A stretch of DNA of 64,000 nt from Streptomyces guryensis (GTDB taxonomy: Bacteria; Actinomycetota; Actinomycetes; Streptomycetales; Streptomycetaceae): assembly GCF_021261325.1 (NCBI RefSeq), contig NZ_JAJSBI010000001.1, positions 62,001 through 126,000 of the forward strand, read 5' to 3'. The position numbers and the translations under genes are program-made. Below are positions 8,559 through 16,819 of the stretch, one piece after another (position 1 is the first letter of the stretch; every line of letters begins with the position of its first letter). Below the pieces are notes generated by a model. It searched no databases and was not told where the DNA came from. It worked only from the letters and a program-made list of their open reading frames with translations.

Positions 8559-9880
8559 TGGCCGAGCACGTCCTTGATCTCGTTCTTGGCCGCGTCCCAG
8601 CCCTGCGAGGGGGTCTTGCCCTTCTGCTCGACCTGGAGGATGCCCACGTCGGTGATGGCGGTGTTGATCGGCTGGTCCTTGATCCCGAAGTACTGGCTCG
8701 GGATGGTCTTCGCGGAGTCGGCGAAGATCTGGGTGATCGGCGCGTTCGAGAAGTAGGCCGTGGTGTCCGCGGCCGGCTTCAGGGTCGAGTACGCCGACGG
8801 GGTCGACGGGAAGCTGGCCTGCTTGGCGAAGACCTTCGCCTGCTGCTCGGGCGCGGTCAGCCACTTGGCCAGGGCGATGGCCTCCTTCTGGTGCTTGCCC
8901 GCCGTCGGCACGCCGAGGAAGGAGCCGCCCCAGTTGGACGCGGTCGGGGCCGCCGCGACGTCCCAGTTGCCCTTGCCGGAGTCACCGGACTTCTGCTCGA
9001 TGTAGCCGATCATCCAGGCCGGGCAGGCCACCGTGGCGAAGGTGCCGTTGGCGTAGCCCTGGTCCCACGGCTTGTCGAACTGCTTCAGCTTCGCCGACAT
9101 GTTGCTGGTCGCCACCGACATCGCGACGTCCCAGGCCTTCTTCACGCCGTCGGACTTGTCCCAGACGACCTGGCCGCTGCTCTTGTCGTAGTAACGCTCG
9201 CTCGCGCCGCCGAGGGCCGCGTTGTAGACGGAGGAGGCCGAGTCCACGAACTTGGTGCCCTTGGGCGCCTTCTTCATGTACTCCTTGCCCACGTCCACGT
9301 ACTTGGCCCAGTCGCCCTTCCACTGTGCGGCGAGCTTGGTGCGGTCCGTCTCCAGACCGGCCTTCTTGAACAGGTCCTTGCGGTAACAGATCGCCATCGG
9401 GCCGACGTCCGTGCCGAGGCCGATCAGCTTGCCGTCCTTGGTGGTGGCCTGGGCGTTCTTCCAGTCCAGCCACTGGGATTTGTCGACCTCCTTGCCGAGG
9501 TCGACGAACTTGCTGCCCTGCGTCTGCACGGCCTCGGTGATGTTGCCGACCTCGATCGCCTGGATGTCGTCGGTGCCGGAGCCCGCCTGCAGCCGGGTGA
9601 GGACCTTCGGCCAGTAGACGTCGGTACGGGTGGTGACGTTCTCCTTGATGCTGATGTCCGGGTGCAGCTTCATGTACTCGTCGTAGAGGCCGGCCTGCTT
9701 GTAGCCGAACACACCGAAGGTGCCGACGGTCAGCGTGGTCTTGCCCTTGGCGTTGCCTCCGCCGTCGTTCGACGAGCTGTTGTCCGAGTCGCTGGAGCAG
9801 CCGGCCAACAGCCCCGTGGCCAGCGCGGCGACGGCCGTGAGAGCCATCAGCCGACGGGACCGTCGGGTACTCGTGCCCAT
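8555..9880 (-). CDS. cebE: Cellobiose/cellotriose-binding lipoprotein CebE
   Basis: This is 441 residues. A basic N-terminus, a hydrophobic stretch and the lipobox LLAGC with Cys28 mark a lipoprotein on the outer face of the membrane. A Ser/Asn/Gly-rich tether follows. The rest has the family-1 extracellular solute-binding fold, with aromatic residues such as the GYIEQ/AWMIGY region likely contacting sugar. An AGGAGGA ribosome site lies 7 bases before ATG 9880. It is the first gene of the cebEFG operon; a perfect CebR palindrome lies 116 bases upstream. It captures cello-oligosaccharides, which in pathogenic relatives also signal plant material. Confidence 0.95.
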   Translation of the reverse strand: MGTSTRRSRRLMALTAVAALATGLLAGCSSDSDNSSSNDGGGNAKGKTTLTVGTFGVFGYKQAGLYDEYMKLHPDISIKENVTTRTDVYWPKVLTRLQAGSGTDDIQAIEVGNITEAVQTQGSKFVDLGKEVDKSQWLDWKNAQATTKDGKLIGLGTDVGPMAICYRKDLFKKAGLETDRTKLAAQWKGDWAKYVDVGKEYMKKAPKGTKFVDSASSVYNAALGGASERYYDKSSGQVVWDKSDGVKKAWDVAMSVATSNMSAKLKQFDKPWDQGYANGTFATVACPAWMIGYIEQKSGDSGKGNWDVAAAPTASNWGGSFLGVPTAGKHQKEAIALAKWLTAPEQQAKVFAKQASFPSTPSAYSTLKPAADTTAYFSNAPITQIFADSAKTIPSQYFGIKDQPINTAITDVGILQVEQKGKTPSQGWDAAKNEIKDVLGQ

Positions 9881-10270
9881 GTGCGTCCTCCTGTTGCCTG
9901 ACGTGCCGACCCCCCGGCCAACTGCATTGTTGGGCCCGTTCTACACGCTGCGGCTCGGGCGGGGAACGTGCGGGATGTGTATGTGTCAGGTACTGTGGGA
10001 GCGCTCCCACAAGTGATGTGTTGAAGGTTCGCCGGTTCGGGCGGGGGTGTCAAGGGAGTCGGCGTGGCGAGATGTGTTCAGTTATCGGGACGTTAACTGG
10101 ACGGAATGAGTCCGGTGCCTGTCGGGTATTTCAGCCCGTCCGGTGTTTCGAGGACGAGGCCGTTCAGGCCGAACGGGTGTCCGGGGCGGAGGCCCCAGCG
10201 ACGTTCACTGGTCCGGCGGGGCTGTTACATTCCAGGCCAACAAGGGTTCAGCGGAGGGAGGCGGAGCCAA
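9881..10270. other. Divergent cebE/cebR promoter region
   Basis: This is 390 bases without a supported gene. It holds the CebR box at 9996-10009. I see no second box nearer cebR, so any autoregulation would act from the same site 262 bases upstream of the cebR start. No riboswitch-like fold was recognised. Confidence 0.6.
9996..10009. promoter_or_regulatory. Perfect CebR operator
   Basis: TGGGAGCGCTCCCA is the exact 14-base palindromic consensus for the LacI-family repressor CebR. It lies between the divergent cebE and cebR genes and should control cebEFG. Confidence 0.93.
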
Positions 10271-11311
10271 ATGCGGAGCCGGAGCGGTGGTCGGCCCACC
10301 CTCGAAGAGGTCGCCGCGCGGGCGGGCGTGGGCCGCGGCACGGTCTCCCGCGTGATCAACGGCTCGCCCCGGGTCAGCGACGCGACCCGCGCGGCGGTCG
10401 AGGCGGCGGTGGCCGAACTCGGCTACGTCCCCAACACGGCCGCTCGCGCCCTCGCGGCCAACCGCACCGACGCGATCGCCCTGGTCGTTCCGGAGCCGGA
10501 GACCCGGTTCTTCGCGGAGCCGTACTTCTCGGACATGCTGAAGGGTGTCGGTGCCGAGCTGTCCGACACGGAGATGCAGCTCCTGCTGATCTTCGCGGGC
10601 GGCGACCGCGAGCGCCGCCGCCTCGCGCAGTACCTCGCCGCCCACCGCGTGGACGGCGTGCTGCTGGTCTCGGTGCACGCGGACGACCCGCTCCCCGACC
10701 TGCTCGCCCAGCTGGAGATCCCCGCCGTGATCAGCGGCCCCCGGTCCGCGGCGGAGACCCTGACCTCGGTGGACTCGGACAACTACGGCGGCGGCCGCTC
10801 GGCGGTGGAGCACCTGCTCTCCCGGGGCCGTCGCAAGATAGCCCACATCACCGGCCGCCTCGACGTCTACGGCGCCCAGCGTCGCGTCGACGGCTACCGC
10901 GACGCGCTGCGCGACGCGGGCCAGGAGGCCGACGAACTCCTCATCGAACCGGGCGACTTCACCGAGGAGGGCGGCCGTCGGGCCATGACGAAACTGCTCG
11001 GCCGCCGCCCGGACCTGGACGCGGTCTTCGCGGGCTCCGACGTGATGGCGGCCGGCGCCCGCCAGGTCCTGCGCGAGGAGGGCCGCCGCATCCCCGACGA
11101 CGTGGCGCTCGTCGGCTACGACGACTCGGCCATCGCCCGCCACATGGACCCGCCCCTCACCAGCGTCCGCCAGCCCATAGAGGAGATGGGCCGCCGCATG
11201 ATCGACCTCCTCCTCGGCGAGATCGCCGACCGCCGCCCGGCCGTCTCCCGCGACCTCGAACGCCGCCAGGTGGTCCTGGCGACGGAACTGGTGACGCGTA
11301 CGTCTTCCTGA
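10271..11311 (+). CDS. cebR: LacI/GalR-family repressor CebR
   Basis: This is 346 residues from ATG 10271, just after a GGAG-rich stretch; longer in-frame starts would add residues unlike the family. Residues 5-50 are the LacI helix-turn-helix (PTLEEVAARAGVGRGTVSRV) with the hinge helix NTAARALAANR. The remainder is the two-lobed periplasmic-binding-type effector domain ending in PLTSVRQPIEEMG. CebR represses cebEFG and bglC and is released by cellobiose or cellotriose. The two boxes found at 6470 and 9996 fit its known target. Confidence 0.95.
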   Translation: MRSRSGGRPTLEEVAARAGVGRGTVSRVINGSPRVSDATRAAVEAAVAELGYVPNTAARALAANRTDAIALVVPEPETRFFAEPYFSDMLKGVGAELSDTEMQLLLIFAGGDRERRRLAQYLAAHRVDGVLLVSVHADDPLPDLLAQLEIPAVISGPRSAAETLTSVDSDNYGGGRSAVEHLLSRGRRKIAHITGRLDVYGAQRRVDGYRDALRDAGQEADELLIEPGDFTEEGGRRAMTKLLGRRPDLDAVFAGSDVMAAGARQVLREEGRRIPDDVALVGYDDSAIARHMDPPLTSVRQPIEEMGRRMIDLLLGEIADRRPAVSRDLERRQVVLATELVTRTSS

Positions 11312-11380
11312 TCACCGAGGGGGCCGTACGGCGTCCCCGGCCGGCAGGACGAAGGCTGCGCCGACCGCAGCCGCGGGGCG

Positions 11381-11620
11381 GGCAGGGGCCGGTCGAGGTT
11401 GCGTGTTTCTGCGGTGAAGCGGTCGGCGGTCGCAGGGGTGGGCAGGGGCCGTTGGGGGTTGCGCGTCTTCACGGTGGAGGCGGCCGGCAGCCATGGCGGC
11501 GGCGGAGCCCGTAGAGGCCGCGCGCCTCCACCGCGAAGTGGCCGGCAGCCACAGGGCCTGCGGAGGGCCGCCCATGCTCCGCGCCTCACAGCGAAGTGGG
11601 CCGGCGAGCCGTGACGGCAG
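11381..11620. repeat. Imperfect tandem repeat, about 60-base period
   Basis: GGCAGGGGCC recurs at 11381 and 11441, and the two 60-base blocks (each with GGTTGCG at bases 17-23) align without gaps. A third block from 11501 and a weaker fourth to about 11620 keep the GCGCCTC...GCGAAGTGGCCGGC part. No frame looks coding. The wider 11312-11783 gap between cebR and the kinase-like gene holds nothing else I can name. Confidence 0.55.
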
Positions 11621-11783
11621 CACACGACCCCGCGGTGCCTGCCGGATCGCGTCCCGCGGGCACGGTCCGGCACCATCGCTGCCCGGGACGCCACCACGGC
11701 GGCCTCCAGGTGCGCCCCCGCGTCGGGCTCCCGGTGCTCGAAAACAACGGCCTCCATCCGCCCGGGAACGCATGCTGACACCC

Positions 11784-12575
11784 ATGACTCCCCACCCCCT
11801 GCTGGACGCCCGCGAGGTTCCCGCCGTCGAGCCGTATCTCCACGCCGTGGGCGAGGTGTTCCGTGCCTTCCGGGACCAGGACTCGGGCTGTGTGTCGTAC
11901 GGGGTCCTTCTCCCGGACGGCGACCGCTGGTTCGTCAAGGAGGGGGTGACGGACCGGGCGCAGCGGTCCCTGGACCGGGCCTGGGCCTTTCACCGGGCGG
12001 TACGCCACCCGGTGATCGTCCCCCAGCTCCACCGCATCGGTGTACGAGGCAGCAGTCGTACCGCGACGGTGATGCCCTGGCACGGGGGAGAGCCCCTGTA
12101 CGGCCCCACCGCCCGCTCCCGCTTCCGCGCCCTCCCGATCCCCCGCGTCCTCCGTGCGCTGGACCGCGTCCTCGACGCCCACCTGGCCGTGGAGGCGGCC
12201 GGCCACGTCGCGGTCGACCTCTACGACGGCGCCCTCCTCCACGACTTCGACGCCGACGATCTCCACCTCATCGACCTCGACGAATACCGCCCTGGCCCCT
12301 TCGTCCTGACGGCGGCCCGCCTCCCCGGCTCCCGCCGCTTCATGGCCCCGGAGGAGTGGAGACGGGGTTCGGTCATCGACATCCGCACCACCGTCCATGT
12401 CCTCGCCCGCACGGTCCGCCTCCTCCTGGACGCCGGTGACGACGAGCTCGCCTGGCGGGGTACGGCGGCACAGCTGGCGGTGGTGGAGCGGGGGACGCGG
12501 GCGGATCCGGGCGAACGGTTCGCGGGCGTACGGGAGTTGGCGGCGGCGTGGCGGGCGGCGACGTCAGCGGGGTAG
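11784..12575 (+). CDS. Protein kinase-like protein lacking a glycine-rich loop
   Basis: This is 263 residues from ATG 11784; an in-frame ATG four codons earlier at 11772 is also possible. The N-lobe contains WFVKEGVTD, where a Lys could be the ATP-binding lysine, but no GxGxxG loop is visible. The C-lobe contains VAVDLYDGALLHDF where kinases have the HRD catalytic loop, then LIDLDEYRPGP where the DFG metal-binding motif would be, and SRRFMAPEE, which resembles the APE motif. The layout suggests a kinase-fold protein, possibly phosphorylating a small molecule or catalytically altered. Its substrate is unknown. The 3' end overlaps the convergent GNAT gene by 12 bases. Confidence 0.65.
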   Translation: MTPHPLLDAREVPAVEPYLHAVGEVFRAFRDQDSGCVSYGVLLPDGDRWFVKEGVTDRAQRSLDRAWAFHRAVRHPVIVPQLHRIGVRGSSRTATVMPWHGGEPLYGPTARSRFRALPIPRVLRALDRVLDAHLAVEAAGHVAVDLYDGALLHDFDADDLHLIDLDEYRPGPFVLTAARLPGSRRFMAPEEWRRGSVIDIRTTVHVLARTVRLLLDAGDDELAWRGTAAQLAVVERGTRADPGERFAGVRELAAAWRAATSAG

Positions 12576-12974
12576 CGGGAGCCGCCACCGGCGCTCGCCG
12601 TCCTGCTCCTCGTCCGTCGGGATGAGCCCGGCCGCGCGGGCCACCGCCGCGGAGGCGAGGCCACGCCCCTGCCAGGGGGTGCCCACGACCCAGGCGATCT
12701 CGGCGACCTCCCCGGTGGCGGTGGCCTGGACGGTCCCCACCAGCCGCGACTCCGCCCTCTCCCGCAGCACCCGGTTGCACCAGGAGGCGGAGGTGTCGGG
12801 GCAGCCGGCCACGAGCCGCTCGTAGCGGACGCGCAGGGCCGCGGGGGACAAGGGGCTACCGCCGATGAACGTGTGCAAAGCCGGGTCGGAGAGGACTTCG
12901 GTCATCTCGGCGGCGTGCGAGACGCGGAGGGGGAGGAGGTCGAGCCTCGGGGTGCTGATACCGGCGGCGTACAC
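12564..12974 (-). CDS. GNAT (RimJ/RimL-type) acetyltransferase, probably internally deleted
   Basis: This is 136 residues from GTG 12974, with GGGAGG 6 bases before. The N-terminal half is normal for a RimJ/RimL-like GNAT: STPRLDLLPLR, then a beta-strand pair and IAWVVGTPWQGRGLAS, which carries the acetyl-CoA Q/RxxGxG/A signature. The signature then runs straight into AAVARAAGLIPTDEEQDGE, which in relatives is the C-terminal strand about 30-35 residues later. The intervening helix and strand (usually ending HPDHxAS) are missing, so the gene seems to have lost about 100 bases in frame near 12650. The enzyme may be inactive. Residues are read directly; the deletion is inferred from family memory. 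Confidence 0.65.
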   Translation of the reverse strand: MYAAGISTPRLDLLPLRVSHAAEMTEVLSDPALHTFIGGSPLSPAALRVRYERLVAGCPDTSASWCNRVLRERAESRLVGTVQATATGEVAEIAWVVGTPWQGRGLASAAVARAAGLIPTDEEQDGERRWRLPLPR

Positions 12975-12994
12975 GGGGCGCCTCCCGGGAAACG

Positions 12995-13032
12995 AATCAG
13001 CCGGTGACCCTTCTCAGGGTCACCGGCTGATT
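12995..13032 (-). terminator. Strong hairpin terminator after tRNA-His
   Basis: AATCAGCCGGTGACCC (12995-13010) pairs perfectly with 13017-13032 around the loop TTCTCA: a 16-base stem. It lies just downstream of the minus-strand tRNA, and upstream of the GNAT gene on that strand. Confidence 0.9.
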
Positions 13033-13038
13033 ACTCAG

Positions 13039-13112
13039 GGTGAGTGACGGGACTCGAACCCGCGACATCCTGGACCACAACCAGGTGCTCTACCAGCTGA
13101 GCTACACCCACC
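13039..13112 (-). tRNA. tRNA-His (anticodon GTG)
   Basis: Read on the minus strand, acceptor GTGGGTG pairs with CACTCAC, the D arm contains AGCTCAGCTGGTAGAGC, the anticodon stem-loop is CCTGG-TTGTGGT-CCAGG with anticodon GTG, and the T loop contains GGTTCGAGTCC. A G precedes the acceptor stem opposite a C discriminator, as required of tRNA-His. CCA is not encoded. It follows orn on the same strand and ends at a perfect hairpin. Confidence 0.95.
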
Positions 13113-13206
13113 ACGACCGGCGGTCTACTTCGTGGTTTTCCGACCGGCCGAGAAAAAGTGTACAGGGTCCGAAGGGGTGCTCGCGCACGCCTTTTGCGAC
13201 GCCCGC

Positions 13207-13818
13207 TCAGGTTCCTTGCTCCGCAGGCAGGACGTGCTTCGCGGCGATCGACCTGGCGGTGTCGGAGTCGGGGCCGGGCTGCGGCACGAAGATCGCCTCG
13301 CGGTAGTAGCGCAGCTCCGCGATGGACTCGCGGATGTCGGCGAGGGCGCGGTGGTTGCCGTTCTTCTCGGGGCTGTTGAAGTAGGCCCGCGGGTACCAGC
13401 GCCGCGCCAGCTCCTTGACGCTCGACACGTCGACGATCCGGTAGTGGAGATAGTCCTCCAGCGTCGGCATGTCGCGGAGCAGGAAGCCGCGGTCGGTGCC
13501 GACCGAGTTGCCGCACAGCGGGGCCTTGCCGGGTTCCTTGACGTGTGCGCGGACGTAGGCGAGGACCTGTTCCTCCGCGTCGGCCAGCGTCGTGCCGCCG
13601 GCGAGTTCGTCCAGCAGCCCGGACGCGGTGTGCATCTGACGCACCACCTCCGGCATCGTCTCCAGTGCCTTGGACGGCGGACGGATGACGATGTCGACAC
13701 CCTCGCCGAGGATGTTCAGCTCGGAGTCGGTGACGAGGGCGGCCACCTCGATGAGAGCGTCGTCGGACAGCGAGAGGCCGGTCATCTCGCAGTCGATCCA
13801 CACCATGCGATCGTTCAT
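13207..13818 (-). CDS. orn: Oligoribonuclease
   Basis: This is 203 residues, a DEDDh-type 3'-5' exonuclease. It removes 2-5 nucleotide RNA remnants and the linear dinucleotides produced by cyclic-dinucleotide breakdown. The first catalytic pair is Asp9/Glu11 in WIDCEMTGL, the second Asp lies in the SVGTDRGFLLRDMP region, and the final His/Asp pair is in NHRALADIRESI. In Streptomyces the gene (ornA) adjoins adpA and its loss affects growth and development. It reads in the same direction as adpA upstream, but a hairpin at 13887-13920 separates them. tRNA-His follows downstream. Confidence 0.97.
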   Translation of the reverse strand: MNDRMVWIDCEMTGLSLSDDALIEVAALVTDSELNILGEGVDIVIRPPSKALETMPEVVRQMHTASGLLDELAGGTTLADAEEQVLAYVRAHVKEPGKAPLCGNSVGTDRGFLLRDMPTLEDYLHYRIVDVSSVKELARRWYPRAYFNSPEKNGNHRALADIRESIAELRYYREAIFVPQPGPDSDTARSIAAKHVLPAEQGT

Positions 13819-13886
13819 GCGACCACCCTAAGGCTGGCGCCCGCAAAATCGGCCCCTCCGGTGTTCGAGGAGCAGGAGTACGGGGG

Positions 13887-13920
13887 GAGGGGGTGGGTGG
13901 CCTCGGTCACCCACCCCCTC
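13887..13920 (-). terminator. Terminator hairpin between adpA and orn
   Basis: GAGGGGGTGGGTG (13887-13899) pairs with CACCCACCCCCTC (13908-13920) across an 8-base loop. It lies 8 bases beyond the adpA stop on the minus strand. Confidence 0.8.
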
Positions 13921-13927
13921 CTCGCCG

Positions 13928-15157
13928 TCACGTACCGCTGCGCTGCCCCGGCAGGCTCGCCCGGCTCGTCACATAGGCCTCGCGGCCGTTCTCGGCCGCG
14001 GCGGAAAGTGACGCACCCGACCCGACGGCACTCGCCGCGGCGCGGCGGCTCTGCAGCGGAACCGGCCCCTCCGGGTGGAGCAGGGGCGCGGGCCCCGGCG
14101 CCCCGGCGGTGCCCTCCACGTCGGCCGGCTTGTCACTCTGCGGACGGCGAGCGCGGTACGCGGCGCGGTAGGCCGCCGGAGACGACCCCAGCTGACGGCG
14201 GAAGTGACCGCGCAGGGCCACCGGCGAGCGGAAGCCGCAGCGGCCCGCGACCTCGTCCACCGAGTAGTCCGACGTCTCCAGCAGCCGCTGCGCCTGCAGC
14301 ACCCGCTGGGTGATCAGCCACTGGAGCGGGGCGCTGCCCGTGAGCGAGCGGAACCGGCGGTCGAAGGTGCGCCGACTCATGTACGCACGCGCGGCGAGGG
14401 TCTCCACGTCGAACTGCTCGTGGAGGTGCTCCAGCGCCCAGGCGACGACCTCTGCGAGCGGGTCGGCGCCGATCTCCTCTGGTAAAGACCGATCGAGGTA
14501 GCGCTCCTGACCGCCCGACCGGCGCGGCGGCACGACCAGACGCCGGGCCAGTGCGCCCGCCGCCTCGTTGCCGTGGTCCGTCCGCACGATGTGGAGACAG
14601 AGATCGATTCCGGCCGCCGTACCGGCGGACGTCAGCACATCGCCGTCGTCGACGAAGAGCTCTCTCGGATCGACGTGCACCGACGGGTAGCGCTTGGCCA
14701 GCGTCGGTGCGTACATCCAGTGTGTGGTCGCGGGGCGGCCGTCCAGCAGGCCCGCCGCAGCCAGCACGAAGGCGCCGGTGCACAGCCCGACTATGCGGGC
14801 GCCTTCCTCGTGCGCCCGGCGCAGCGCGTCGAGCGCCTCCTCCGGCGGCGGAGACGTGATCGAGCGCCAGGCCGGCACGACGACCGTGCCGGCGCGCGAT
14901 ATCGCCTCCAGGCCATGTGGCGCGGTGAGTTCCAGGCCCCCTGTGGTCCGCAGCGGGCCTTCCTCGCCGCCGCACACCAGCAGTCGGTAGCGCGGGACGC
15001 CGGCGTCCTGGCGGTCGATCCCGAAGACCGACAGCGGTATGGAACTCTCGAAGATGGGGCCGCCGCTGAACAGCAGCACCGCGACGATCTCCTTGCGGCG
15101 TCGCCCGGAAAGCTTCCGGGCCGCGGCTTCCGGCGCGGCAGTGGAGTCGTGGCTCAT
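13928..15157 (-). CDS. adpA: AdpA, AraC/XylS-type global regulator of morphology and secondary metabolism
   Basis: This is 409 residues. Residues about 24-195 are a DJ-1/PfpI (class I glutamine amidotransferase-like) dimerisation domain, including IVGLCTGAFVLAAAGLLDG. Residues about 240-335 are an AraC double helix-turn-helix with VETLAARAYMSRRTFDRRF and VDEVAGRCGFRSPVALRGHF. The C-terminal 70 residues are Pro/Ala-rich. Leu225, between the domains, is encoded by TTA (14483-14485), so translation should need the bldA tRNA. AdpA activates and represses many developmental and antibiotic genes, binding TGGCSNGWWY. The synteny with orn and cebR matches the known Streptomyces locus. A 377-base leader region lies upstream. 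Confidence 0.97.
   Translation of the reverse strand: MSHDSTAAPEAAARKLSGRRRKEIVAVLLFSGGPIFESSIPLSVFGIDRQDAGVPRYRLLVCGGEEGPLRTTGGLELTAPHGLEAISRAGTVVVPAWRSITSPPPEEALDALRRAHEEGARIVGLCTGAFVLAAAGLLDGRPATTHWMYAPTLAKRYPSVHVDPRELFVDDGDVLTSAGTAAGIDLCLHIVRTDHGNEAAGALARRLVVPPRRSGGQERYLDRSLPEEIGADPLAEVVAWALEHLHEQFDVETLAARAYMSRRTFDRRFRSLTGSAPLQWLITQRVLQAQRLLETSDYSVDEVAGRCGFRSPVALRGHFRRQLGSSPAAYRAAYRARRPQSDKPADVEGTAGAPGPAPLLHPEGPVPLQSRRAAASAVGSGASLSAAAENGREAYVTSRASLPGQRSGT
14483..14485 (-). promoter_or_regulatory. TTA leucine codon (bldA-dependent) in adpA
   Basis: On the minus strand the codons around it are CGG TCT TTA CCA GAG, residues R S L P E, in the adpA frame at residue 225. TTA is decoded only by the bldA tRNA in Streptomyces and is characteristic of adpA, between its two domains. 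Confidence 0.95.
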
Positions 15158-15534
15158 ACTGCTAAGCCCCCCTCGGTGGTCGCGGCTCCTCGGTTGTGTC
15201 GCTCCTGCACGTTTCCCCTCGGTCCTGCACGAGTCCCCCGCCGTAAGACGTCAAGATCGAATCTACTGTGTCGCACGGTGCCGGTGTGACCAGTTCGCCA
15301 ACCGGCACATTGTCGACATGGCAACTTGGCGTGAAGCATTCGATCACGAAGCGTTGCACTCACGGGCCGTGCAGGGAAGTGCGCCTTGTCGCAGTGGCCA
15401 ATCCACGTAGGGTACGCGGGGCCCCCGAGCCCCTTTCTCTGCAGGTGGAACGGGGGTTGGGGGGTGGTCGGGGCAAGGGGTGCGCAGGGTCCGGAAGTTG
15501 GCTGAAAAGCATCGGACGCGTGCGCGGAAACCGG
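15158..15534 (-). promoter_or_regulatory. adpA upstream region
   Basis: This is 377 bases between adpA and the small membrane gene. TGGCGTGAAG at 15327-15336 matches the AdpA site TGGCSNGWWY at 9 of 10 positions and may serve autoregulation. The AT-richer stretch at 15250-15360 is a plausible promoter area. I could not place -10 and -35 boxes with confidence. Confidence 0.4.
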
Positions 15535-15867
15535 TCAGCCGACCGGTGTACTTCCCCCAGTGTGACGCCTGCCTCTGTGAGCACCCGTGCCGCTCCTGTG
15601 ATGGCGGCCCCGACGGGACGTGTGGTCCTCGCTCGGCGGGCGGGCCGCCACCCGTTCGGACTGGCGCAGCAGCAGCCGGCACACCGCGGTGACGGCGGCG
15701 AGGCCGAACGCGGTGCCCGCGGCGCCGGCGAGCGAGGTGCCGTACCAGAGAAGGACCACGGGGACGAGGACGCAGCTGAACGCCGCCCAGCGGACGACAT
15801 CGGTCACGGTGTCCTGGGGCGGGGCGGTCGCGCGGGGAGTCTCGGGGGTGGGGTGCGGTCCGGACAT
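15535..15867 (-). CDS. Small membrane protein, unknown function
   Basis: This is 110 residues with GGGAG 8 bases before ATG 15867. Residues 23-45 (TDVVRWAAFSCVLVPVVLLW) and about 48-66 are two hydrophobic helices. The C-terminal 40 residues are Arg/His/Gly-rich and probably cytoplasmic. It lies directly upstream of adpA on the same strand, so it could share transcripts with adpA, although the 377-base gap argues for a separate adpA promoter. I do not recognise a family. Confidence 0.6.
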   Translation of the reverse strand: MSGPHPTPETPRATAPPQDTVTDVVRWAAFSCVLVPVVLLWYGTSLAGAAGTAFGLAAVTAVCRLLLRQSERVAARPPSEDHTSRRGRHHRSGTGAHRGRRHTGGSTPVG

Positions 15868-16202
15868 GCGTGCTCCCTGGGGCCTGGGTCTCGGTGTTCA
15901 ACGCGTGTTCGACCGGGCGGTCACTGTACGCCCGCCGCCGCAGGCCCCCCGGGCAAGTGAACCCCGTGCAAACCGCCTGTACAGCGCAGCAACCATTGCG
16001 TTACGGGCGCACCCTCGTGCATGCTCCCTGGAACCCCCACGCCCTGTGGGTGGGATCTGGGCTAAGGAGGCGTGCCGCCGTACCCTTGGGGGTATGGGGT
16101 TGGGAAGATGATTCCCGGACACAGCTCCGCCGCACCTGCTGCATCCGTCAGCGAGTCCCGCTCGCGGGCCCTCCCATAAAGGATCAAAACGCCGAGACAG
16201 CC
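15868..16202. other. Divergent intergenic region before the universal stress gene
   Basis: This is 335 bases with no supported gene. It holds the GGGAG ribosome site of the minus-strand membrane gene and, near 16180, an AT-richer stretch before the stress gene. TACCC-ttg-GGGTA at about 16079-16092 is a small palindrome. No known operator was identified. Confidence 0.35.
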
Positions 16203-16730
16203 ATGGCCGGTCACGAATTCTTCGAACCCGCGGACCGCAAGCGCCCCGTCGCCGATCCCACGGCGGCCGAGCCCCAGGCGGCCGAAGAGCCACGCCATTC
16301 CTGCGATCCAGCCTTCAAGCACGGCGTGGTCGTCGGCTTCGACGGCTCCACGTCCAGCGAGCGCGCCCTCGCCTACGCGATCGGCATGGCCCATCGTTCC
16401 GGATCGGGCCTGATCATCGTCCACGTCGCCAACCGGCTGCCCACCACGGTGTGGGCCGGCTGTGAGCCACCGGTCTTCGTCGATGTGCCCGACCACCGCA
16501 CCGAGGTGCTGGGCCTTGAGCTCGCCTGTGCGGACTATCTGGCCGAGGTGCCCTGGATCCTGGTCGAGCGCGGCGGCGACATCTGCCACGAACTCGAAGA
16601 GGTGGGGCGGGAGTACGAGGCGGACGCCATCGTCGTCGGCTCCACGCAGGGCATCGTGGGGCGGATTTTCGGCTCCGTCGCGGGTCGGCTCGCCAAGCGG
16701 GCGAAGCGGCCCGTCGTTGTCATTCCGTAA
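16203..16730 (+). CDS. Universal stress protein (UspA family)
   Basis: This is 175 residues with one Usp domain after a 35-residue charged N-terminal extension. Residues about 41-48 (GVVVGFDGS) hold the strand and Asp47 of the nucleotide pocket. The C-terminal strand-loop VVGSTQGIVGRIFGSVAG matches the GxxG...GS pattern of ATP-binding members, so ATP binding is likely. Such proteins help survival under energy or oxygen stress, but the exact role is unknown. It is a single gene; the next gene starts 150 bases on and has its own leader with a palindrome. Confidence 0.9.
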   Translation: MAGHEFFEPADRKRPVADPTAAEPQAAEEPRHSCDPAFKHGVVVGFDGSTSSERALAYAIGMAHRSGSGLIIVHVANRLPTTVWAGCEPPVFVDVPDHRTEVLGLELACADYLAEVPWILVERGGDICHELEEVGREYEADAIVVGSTQGIVGRIFGSVAGRLAKRAKRPVVVIP

Positions 16731-16819
16731 CTCCTCGTTCCCCCAGGTGAGATGCGATCCGGGAACGGCCTGCCTCCTTTGTGCAGCGCGCAAATCTACT
16801 CGCGCGTAGAGGTGTTTGT

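Noticed and set aside
9881..10270. Second CebR box near cebR
   Set aside because: Only the palindrome at 9996-10009 fits; other GC-rich inverted patches in the region do not match the consensus.
15158..15534. Small RNA or leader peptide upstream of adpA
   Set aside because: I could not find a convincing promoter-terminator pair or a start with a ribosome site in this stretch.
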